Of a stretch of 5,260 bases of DNA, positions 1 through 5,260 are shown piece by piece; the first letter of the stretch is position 1; each line of letters starts with the position of its first letter. The stretch covers positions 1 through 5,260 of the forward strand of contig CAJXGK010000163.1 in assembly GCA_913053815.1 (NCBI GenBank), in the 5' to 3' direction. The notes under the pieces were generated by a model. It saw only the letters and a program-made list of their open reading frames with translations, ran no database searches and was not told the DNA's origin. The position numbers and the translations under genes are program-made. Source of the stretch: an uncultured Rhodanobacteraceae bacterium (lineage in GTDB: Bacteria > Pseudomonadota > Gammaproteobacteria > Xanthomonadales > Rhodanobacteraceae).

Positions 1-86
1 GAAGTGGGTGGTGTGCCACACCTCGCTGATACGCCCATTGAAGCGTTCGACCATGCCGTTGGTTTGCGGGTGGCGAGGTGGCGAGG
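1..86 (-). pseudogene. IS481-like integrase-core transposase fragment, N-terminus missing, runs off left edge
   Basis: Read on the minus strand, positions 78 to 1 encode PRHPQTNGMVERFNGR followed by ISEVWHTTHF without a stop. This is the segment around the third catalytic acid (the Glu codon is at 46-48) of rve-type DDE transposases, and the NGMVERFNGR wording is typical of IS481-family enzymes. The reading frame stays open to about 259, but the residues upstream of the PPRHPQ segment show no match to a transposase that I recognise. The N-terminal helix-turn-helix and the first two catalytic Asp residues are therefore absent, and homology seems to stop near 79-86, where an 8-base tandem repeat lies. 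The C-terminal remainder would be left of the window. Assignment to an rve DDE transposase is secure; IS481 rather than a related IS3-type element is inferred. It cannot make a working transposase from this copy. Confidence 0.8.
71..86. repeat. 8-base tandem repeat at the junction of two transposase fragments
   Basis: The unit tggcgagg occurs twice in direct succession (71-78 and 79-86), followed by tggg, the beginning of a third partial copy. It lies where similarity to the minus-strand IS481-like fragment ends and just before the plus-strand IS5-like fragment starts. It may be a scar of the deletion or insertion that joined them, or chance. Confidence 0.6.
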
Positions 87-90
87 TGGG

Positions 91-335
91 CTGAAGGCAC
101 AGCACAAAACCTAACGTGGCAAGCCCTTGAGTGCTTGCCAACAATGCCGCAACACGCATATTGCCAAGGTTCGGGTAAGGATGGAGCATGTCTTTGCTGG
201 TCTGCACCACATGGGCCGACAAGAGTTTCGTTCGATCGGTGTGGCCCGGCCCAGTTTCCGATCACGACGAAGTGGGCGGGGTACAACATCAAGCGATGGG
301 TGAGTAGGCGCAAATGTGGGATGACTGCGTTCTAA
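91..335 (+). pseudogene. IS5-like transposase C-terminal fragment with stop codon and frameshift
   Basis: In the frame of position 91, after an in-frame TAA at 112-114, the sequence reads RGKPLSACQQCRNTHIAKV, then RVRMEHVFAGLHHMG and EFRSIGVARPSF up to 258. The reading then has to move to the frame of position 261 to continue as ITTKWAGYNIKRWV and finish KCGMTAF-stop at 333-335. This order (R-x3-E-H-V-F, then IG-x-x-RA/RP, then K-x-x-x-YN-x-KR-x-V) is the C-terminal part of IS5-family DDE_Tnp_1 transposases. The Glu at 184-186 would be the third catalytic acid. Only two bases (259-260) separate the Phe codon from the Ile codon where the family pattern expects a full codon, so a single base was lost. 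The N-terminal two thirds with the first two Asp residues are missing. It is a dead remnant. Assignment to IS5 is by motif memory, not by search. Confidence 0.72.
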
Positions 336-484
336 TTGCCGGGAAGCTGGGCCTGCCGTGTCCCCAATAGGTGCATCTGCAGGCACACCGGAGCTTATAG
401 AAGACATTATCGGCACGGTCGCTGCAAGACGCACCTGTCTGTGCTGCACGGCTACACACGCGTGAATTGAAAAGGTGTGTTTTT
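336..484. other. Non-coding stretch between transposase remnant and murA
   Basis: No gene, tRNA, repeat array or convincing terminator is visible here. Open frames crossing it are short and carry no family motif. It may be the 3' non-coding end of the IS5-like element, possibly degraded, because it begins directly after that transposase's stop codon and ends at the hairpin beside murA. Confidence 0.45.
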
Positions 485-498
485 AGAGGTTCCCCTCT
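485..498. other. Short hairpin beside murA stop; possible IS end
   Basis: AGAGG (485-489) pairs perfectly with CCTCT (494-498) across a TTCC loop, next to a run of T at 480-484. It ends 7 bases before the murA stop codon. For murA, transcribed leftward, the hairpin is followed by A rather than U in the RNA, so it is not a classical intrinsic terminator. The G/C-rich end followed by a T/A run could be the terminal inverted repeat of the IS5-like element, but the partner end is not in the window. Confidence 0.3.
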
Positions 499-505
499 GT
501 GCTAT

Positions 506-2054
<1,549 letters not shown>

Positions 2055-2159
2055 GCAGAGTCTTGCCCGGCACATGCGCAACCAGGCTGGATAAGCATAG
2101 AATGCGAAGCCACTATAGTAACGGATTCGCCCTGACTGCGGCAGATCTCCGATGACATT
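2055..2159. promoter_or_regulatory. Divergent control region between ibaG-murA and kdsD-lpt operons
   Basis: These 105 bases separate two oppositely transcribed gene sets and must contain start signals for both, unless ibaG is read from within kdsD. The best rightward element is TATAGT at 2114-2119, one mismatch from the sigma-70 -10 consensus, which would start RNA near 2126 and leave a leader of about 34 bases. No good -35 is seen 16-18 bases upstream. Leftward, TATGCT (complement of 2094-2099) with TTACTA (complement of 2116-2121) at 16-base spacing is a weak candidate that would overlap the rightward -10. No operator or riboswitch is recognisable. These calls come from eye matching only. 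Confidence 0.4.
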
Positions 2160-3176
2160 ATGAGTTCTTCTGCTGCCCCATCCGCAACGCGCGGTGCTCC
2201 CTACACGGCCGAGACCCTGGTCAATAGCGCCTGCCGTGTCGTCGACATCGAAGCCCAGGCCATCCACTCGCTAAGGCCCCGTATTGACACGACCTTCGTC
2301 GCGGCCTGTCGAATCATGCTCGCCTGCCGCGGCCGTGTGGTGGTCAGTGGCATGGGCAAGTCCGGGCACATTGCCCGCAAGATCGCCGCCACCCTGGCCT
2401 CCACCGGCACCCCAGCCTTTTTTGTGCATCCTGGCGAAGCCAGTCACGGTGATCTGGGCATGATCACCCATGACGACGTGCTGCTGGCCCTGTCTAACTC
2501 GGGCGAAACCACGGAACTACTGATGATTCTGCCGTTCATCAAGCGGCAAGGCGTACCGTTGCTTGCTATGACCGGACGCAAGCAGTCATCTCTGGCGCGA
2601 CAAAGTGATGTCCATGTGGATGTCAGCGTCCCAGCAGAAGCCTGCCCGCTGGGGCTGGCTCCGACCGCCAGCACCACTGCGGCACTGGTCATGGGCGATG
2701 CGCTGGCCATTGCCTTGCTGGAGGCCCGGGGCTTTACCGCCAAGGATTTTGCTTTTTCGCATCCGGCCGGTAACCTCGGGCGGCGCCTGTTGTTGCGCAT
2801 TGAGGACCTCATGCACCGCGATGACAAGGTTCCTGCAGTCATGACGCAAGCCAGTTTGGCTGAAACTCTGGTCGAAATGAGCAGTAAGGGCCTCGGTATG
2901 ACCGCCATTATCGATGCTCAAAGACAGCTGCTCGGGGTCTTCACCGATGGGGATCTGCGCCGCGCACTGGACGACCGTAGTGTGGACTTGCGTACCACCC
3001 ATGTCGCCACATTGATGAACCCGACCCCCAAAACCATCCCCCCCGGTAAACTGGCTGCGGAAGCCGCACGACTCATGGAAAACCACAAGATTCACGGCCT
3101 ACTGGTGGTGGACGGCAGCGGCCACCTGGTAGGGGCGCTGAACATTCATGATCTGTTGCGCGCCGGCGTGGTCTAG
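2160..3176 (+). CDS. kdsD: D-arabinose 5-phosphate isomerase KdsD
   Basis: KdsD interconverts D-ribulose 5-phosphate and D-arabinose 5-phosphate, the first step towards Kdo, the inner-core sugar of LPS; it is cytoplasmic. The 338 residues fit the three-part family plan: an N-terminal SIS sugar-isomerase domain (about 45-180) and two CBS domains (about 213-270 and 281-334). Visible active-site features are GMGKSG with K67, SNSGETTE with E119, VPAEACP with E160 and SHPAGNLG with H201, matching the Lys-Glu-Glu-His set of E. coli KdsD with a constant offset of eight. CBS wording includes GVFTDGDLRRAL and LMENHKIHGLLVVD. The ATG at 2160 is the only plausible start and gives a slightly longer N-terminus than E. 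coli; the ribosome-binding site is weak. It is the first gene of the rightward operon, six bases before kdsC. The family also includes GutQ and KpsF, but the kdsC-lpt context points to KdsD. Confidence 0.96.
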   Translation: MSSSAAPSATRGAPYTAETLVNSACRVVDIEAQAIHSLRPRIDTTFVAACRIMLACRGRVVVSGMGKSGHIARKIAATLASTGTPAFFVHPGEASHGDLGMITHDDVLLALSNSGETTELLMILPFIKRQGVPLLAMTGRKQSSLARQSDVHVDVSVPAEACPLGLAPTASTTAALVMGDALAIALLEARGFTAKDFAFSHPAGNLGRRLLLRIEDLMHRDDKVPAVMTQASLAETLVEMSSKGLGMTAIIDAQRQLLGVFTDGDLRRALDDRSVDLRTTHVATLMNPTPKTIPPGKLAAEAARLMENHKIHGLLVVDGSGHLVGALNIHDLLRAGVV

Positions 3177-3182
3177 TGAACC

Positions 3183-3734
3183 ATGATGAGTCATCTGCTA
3201 TATCCCAATCTTCTGGACGAGGTGCGTAGCCGCGCCCAACGGGTGCGCCTGGCAGCCTTCGATGTAGATGGAACCCTGACCGACGGACGCTTGCTCTATA
3301 CCGAAGACGGGCATGAGATTAAAGCCTTCCATGCCCACGACGGCTTAGGTCTGAAGCGACTCCAACACTATGGTATCGAGGTAGCCATCATCACCGCCCG
3401 GGTCAGTCATGCCCTGGCCCTTCGCGCCGGAGAGCTGGGCATCACCCATCTCTACCAAGGTCGTGATAAAAAACGCAATTGCTTGGCCGATATCGCTGCG
3501 GCACTACACCTGTCTCTCGAAGAATGCGCCATGATCGGTGACGATCTCCCCGACCTCGCAGCCATGCGGGCTGCCGGGTTGGCGGTCGCCGTCGCCAACG
3601 CCCACCCATGGGTAAAGGCTGCGGCCCATTGGCAGACCACTCGGCAGGGAGGCCACGGCGCCGCCCGTGAAGTCTGCGACCTGTTGCTGGAAGTGCAGGG
3701 ATTTTCCAAACTCGAGCAGGACGCTTGGTACTGA
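3183..3734 (+). CDS. kdsC: 3-deoxy-D-manno-octulosonate 8-phosphate phosphatase KdsC
   Basis: KdsC removes phosphate from Kdo 8-phosphate to give free Kdo, which is then activated with CTP and added to lipid A. It is a small cytoplasmic HAD-superfamily phosphatase without a cap domain, working as a tetramer in known cases. At 183 residues it has the usual length. HAD motif I is FDVDGTLTDG, with nucleophile D27 and acid/base D29. Motif II is T71 in IITAR, motif III is a Lys in RDKKRN (96-97), and motif IV is IGDDLPD with D120-D121 for Mg2+. The GGHGAAREVCD segment (156-166) is the conserved KdsC tail that reaches a neighbouring subunit's active site. The start could be 3183 or the adjacent ATG at 3186; both give MSH or MMSH. 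It begins six bases after kdsD stops and its TGA shares one base with the lptC ATG, so translation is probably coupled. Confidence 0.96.
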   Translation: MMSHLLYPNLLDEVRSRAQRVRLAAFDVDGTLTDGRLLYTEDGHEIKAFHAHDGLGLKRLQHYGIEVAIITARVSHALALRAGELGITHLYQGRDKKRNCLADIAAALHLSLEECAMIGDDLPDLAAMRAAGLAVAVANAHPWVKAAAHWQTTRQGGHGAAREVCDLLLEVQGFSKLEQDAWY

Positions 3735-4309
3735 TGTCTCAACGCATGCTGTCCCTAATCGTTATCCTAGCTGCCGTGGCGGGAGCCAGCCAGCTTCTGG
3801 TCTGGTGGCTGCGACCCAGTGTCGCCCCACCAAGCTTCGCCGGCCCCCCTCGCTCCAGCTATACGCTGCATAATTTTTCACTCACCCTACTCGACAGCAA
3901 CGGACGACCCAGCCTGATTCTGAATGCGCCACAACTGGATCGGCGCAACAGTGATGCTTCGCTATTCATCGACCAGCCACAGTTTGTTCTGCCCCAGGCC
4001 CAGGGGCCCGCTTGGAAAGGTACTGCGCAATATGCCTGGATCAATGCCCCGGGCACTGAAATCCGCCTGAACGGCAGGGTGCGGATGCAACAAGCCGCCG
4101 CCAAGGATCGCCCCAGAACTCGTATCGATACCGCCAATGTCACCGCCTGGCTGCCACAGCACCTGATGCGGAGCGCGGCGACGACGGTGATCCGCCAACC
4201 AGGCGTTACACTTCGCGGCGTCGGCTTTGTCGCCAACTCTGCCACCCACACTATGGAGCTACTGGCCCATGTTCACGGTCTCTACCAAACATCGCGCAGT
4301 ACGCGCTGA
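3734..4309 (+). CDS. lptC: LPS export system protein LptC
   Basis: LptC is a bitopic inner-membrane protein. It takes LPS extracted by LptB2FG and passes it to periplasmic LptA, forming the start of the protein bridge. The 191-residue product has one N-terminal hydrophobic helix (about residues 5-26, LSLIVILAAVAGASQLLVWWL) after a short MSQR cytoplasmic end, then a periplasmic beta-jellyroll domain. Recognisable stretches are YTLHNFSLTLLDSNGRPSL, a sparse YTL...L...G.P.. pattern of LptC, and LNAPQLDRR. LptC sequence is poorly conserved, so the call leans on topology, length and its place between kdsC and lptA. The ATG at 3734 is chosen over a TTG at 3725 because AGGA (3718-3721) sits 12 bases before the ATG but only 3 before the TTG, and because TGATG coupling with kdsC is typical. 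Its last 41 bases overlap lptA. Confidence 0.92.
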   Translation: MSQRMLSLIVILAAVAGASQLLVWWLRPSVAPPSFAGPPRSSYTLHNFSLTLLDSNGRPSLILNAPQLDRRNSDASLFIDQPQFVLPQAQGPAWKGTAQYAWINAPGTEIRLNGRVRMQQAAAKDRPRTRIDTANVTAWLPQHLMRSAATTVIRQPGVTLRGVGFVANSATHTMELLAHVHGLYQTSRSTR

Positions 4310-4868
4310 GCTGCTGCTGACCCTGCTGCTGGCCCTACTGCCACTGACTTCGGTTCAGGCCCTGCAAAGCGACCGCAACCAGCCCTTGTATGTCAATGCG
4401 GATAGTTTTAAGGCCGAACAGAACAATCACATCGCCCATCTGTATGGCAACGTGCAGATCCAGCAGGGCAGCCTTAACGGAACCGCCAACCAGGGTGTGA
4501 CTTACATGAATCAACACGGGCACATCGTCCGCATCGTTCTTGTCGGCACCCCCGCCCACCTGAACCAGAAGCTCAATAACGGTGGCATCATGCAGGCTCG
4601 TGCCCAGACCATCGATTACAACGTCACCCGCGATACCGCAACGCTGACTGGCCAGGCGGTCGTGATCCAACCGGGCCAGGGCCGCTTCGAAGGTTACCGA
4701 CTGGTCTACAACACCCAGACCGGCTCAGTCACCGGTAACAGTGACGGCAAAGGCCGGGTTCATCTGATCTTCCAAGCTAAAAGTAATAAGAATACTGCTC
4801 CAGCCAAACCGGTCAGTCCTCACCCGGCCCTAACCGGTACAACTCATAGAAACGGCGGCAGCCACTGA
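4269..4868 (+). CDS. lptA: Periplasmic LPS-transport protein LptA
   Basis: LptA forms the periplasmic filament of beta-jellyroll units linking LptC to LptD and carries LPS across the periplasm. The 199-residue precursor starts at an ATG (4269) preceded ten bases earlier by GGAG (4255-4258). It opens with a signal peptide: basic residues in KHRAVR, a hydrophobic core LLLTLLLALLPL, then SVQA with likely cleavage after A31. The mature part carries the OstA/LptA-type pattern: QPLYVNADSFKAEQNN, then HLYGNVQIQQGS, ARAQTIDYNVTRDTATLTGQ, and QGRFEGYRLVYNTQTGSVTG. The last 30 or so residues are rich in Pro, Lys, Thr and Asn and look disordered, as is common in LptA. A TTG further upstream at 4227 would place 14 extra residues before the signal peptide and is rejected. 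It overlaps lptC by 41 bases and stops one base before lptB. Confidence 0.94.
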   Translation: MFTVSTKHRAVRAELLLTLLLALLPLTSVQALQSDRNQPLYVNADSFKAEQNNHIAHLYGNVQIQQGSLNGTANQGVTYMNQHGHIVRIVLVGTPAHLNQKLNNGGIMQARAQTIDYNVTRDTATLTGQAVVIQPGQGRFEGYRLVYNTQTGSVTGNSDGKGRVHLIFQAKSNKNTAPAKPVSPHPALTGTTHRNGGSH

Positions 4869-4869
4869 A

Positions 4870-5260
4870 ATGCTCTGTGCTTCCGGATTGAAAAAACGCT
4901 ATCGCGGGCATGAGGTGGTCAGCAATTTTGCTTTTGCAGTTCGCGAGGGTGAAGTCGCCGGCCTGCTCGGGCCCAACGGCGCGGGTAAGACCACCTGTTT
5001 CTACATGGTGGTCGGCCTAATTCAAGCCGATGCCGGGCGCATCTTTCTCGACGAGACCGACATCACTGGCAAGCCCATGCACATTCGGGCCCGCCTGGGT
5101 ATCGGCTATCTACCGCAAGAACCCTCGGTATTTCGACGCCTGAACGTAGCCGAGAACATTCTGGCCGTGCTCGAGCTACGCCCGGGACTCGGTACCCACC
5201 AACGCCAACAGGAACTGGCTGACCTGCTATGCAATGTCAGCGGAATGGATAGTGTCTTTT
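4870..5260 (+). CDS. lptB: LPS-export ABC transporter ATPase LptB, N-terminal 130 codons, cut by window edge
   Basis: LptB is the cytoplasmic ATPase that, as a dimer with LptF and LptG, powers extraction of LPS from the inner membrane. The window shows the first 130 residues of a protein normally about 240 long, with no interruption before the edge. The Walker A motif is GPNGAGKTT at residues 34-42. The Q-loop glutamine is Q83 in YLPQEPSVFRRL, a stretch characteristic of LptB among ABC ATPases; the following LNVAENILAVLELR also fits. The signature motif, Walker B and H-loop would lie past the right edge. The ATG at 4870 lies one base after the lptA stop, so coupled translation is likely; the upstream sequence has only a weak GGCGGC-type ribosome-binding site. 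In related bacteria rpoN and hpf follow, which cannot be checked here. Confidence 0.96.
   Translation, partial: MLCASGLKKRYRGHEVVSNFAFAVREGEVAGLLGPNGAGKTTCFYMVVGLIQADAGRIFLDETDITGKPMHIRARLGIGYLPQEPSVFRRLNVAENILAVLELRPGLGTHQRQQELADLLCNVSGMDSVF

Noticed and set aside
78..335. An 85-codon open frame read as a novel small protein
   Set aside because: Only its last third (from about 258) matches the IS5-like transposase; the first two thirds are the wrong frame of the same remnant.
485..498. Intrinsic terminator of murA
   Set aside because: The five-base stem is not followed by a U-run in the murA transcript direction; the T-run lies on the other strand.
2055..2267. N-terminal extension of the BolA-family frame back to 2267
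   Set aside because: It would overlap the start of kdsD, and the added residues show no BolA similarity; family proteins begin at about MQTSEI.
2444..3095. Minus-strand open frames inside kdsD
   Set aside because: They lie opposite a clear KdsD with SIS and CBS motifs, and their translations show no recognisable domain.
3725..3733. TTG start for lptC
   Set aside because: The AGGA is only 3 bases away from it, while the ATG at 3734 has workable spacing and the usual TGATG coupling.
4227..4268. TTG start for lptA
   Set aside because: It would put 14 residues before a normal signal peptide; the ATG at 4269 has a GGAG at good spacing.

Overview
The window looks like chromosomal DNA of a Gram-negative, LPS-making proteobacterium, most likely a gammaproteobacterium. 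It is moderately GC-rich. The reasons are the murA / BolA-family pair beside the kdsD-kdsC-lptC-lptA-lptB cluster, a typical gammaproteobacterial envelope neighbourhood, and protein signatures typical of that group. I cannot name a species from the sequence.

Positions 1-505 hold mobile-element debris and no intact gene. At the left edge, on the minus strand, is the catalytic-glutamate segment of an IS481-like integrase-core transposase that runs off the window. It lacks everything N-terminal. It abuts, at about 79-90, the C-terminal third of an IS5-like transposase on the plus strand. That second fragment is broken by an in-frame stop and a one-base deletion. From 336 to 505 there is no recognisable gene. 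A short hairpin (485-498) ends 7 bases from the murA stop codon and could mark the end of the IS5-like element.

Positions 506-2054 (minus strand) carry a short BolA/IbaG-family gene followed by murA, which catalyses the first committed step of peptidoglycan synthesis. The two are 40 bases apart and probably cotranscribed.

Positions 2055-2159 are a 105-base divergent intergenic region that must hold promoters for both directions. A good -10-like hexamer is visible for the rightward operon.

Positions 2160-5260 (plus strand) carry kdsD, kdsC, lptC, lptA and the first 130 codons of lptB, packed with gaps of 1-6 bases or overlaps of 1 and 41 bases. KdsD and KdsC act early and late in making Kdo, the inner-core LPS sugar. 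LptC, LptA and LptB belong to the machine that carries finished LPS from the inner membrane to the outer membrane. The locus therefore places the first step of cell-wall synthesis and the Kdo/LPS-export pathway back to back around one small control region.

I found no previously undescribed biological system. The notable points are the double transposase fossil next to murA, the compact divergent layout without mla genes or yrbG between ibaG and kdsD, and the heavy overlap within the lpt genes.
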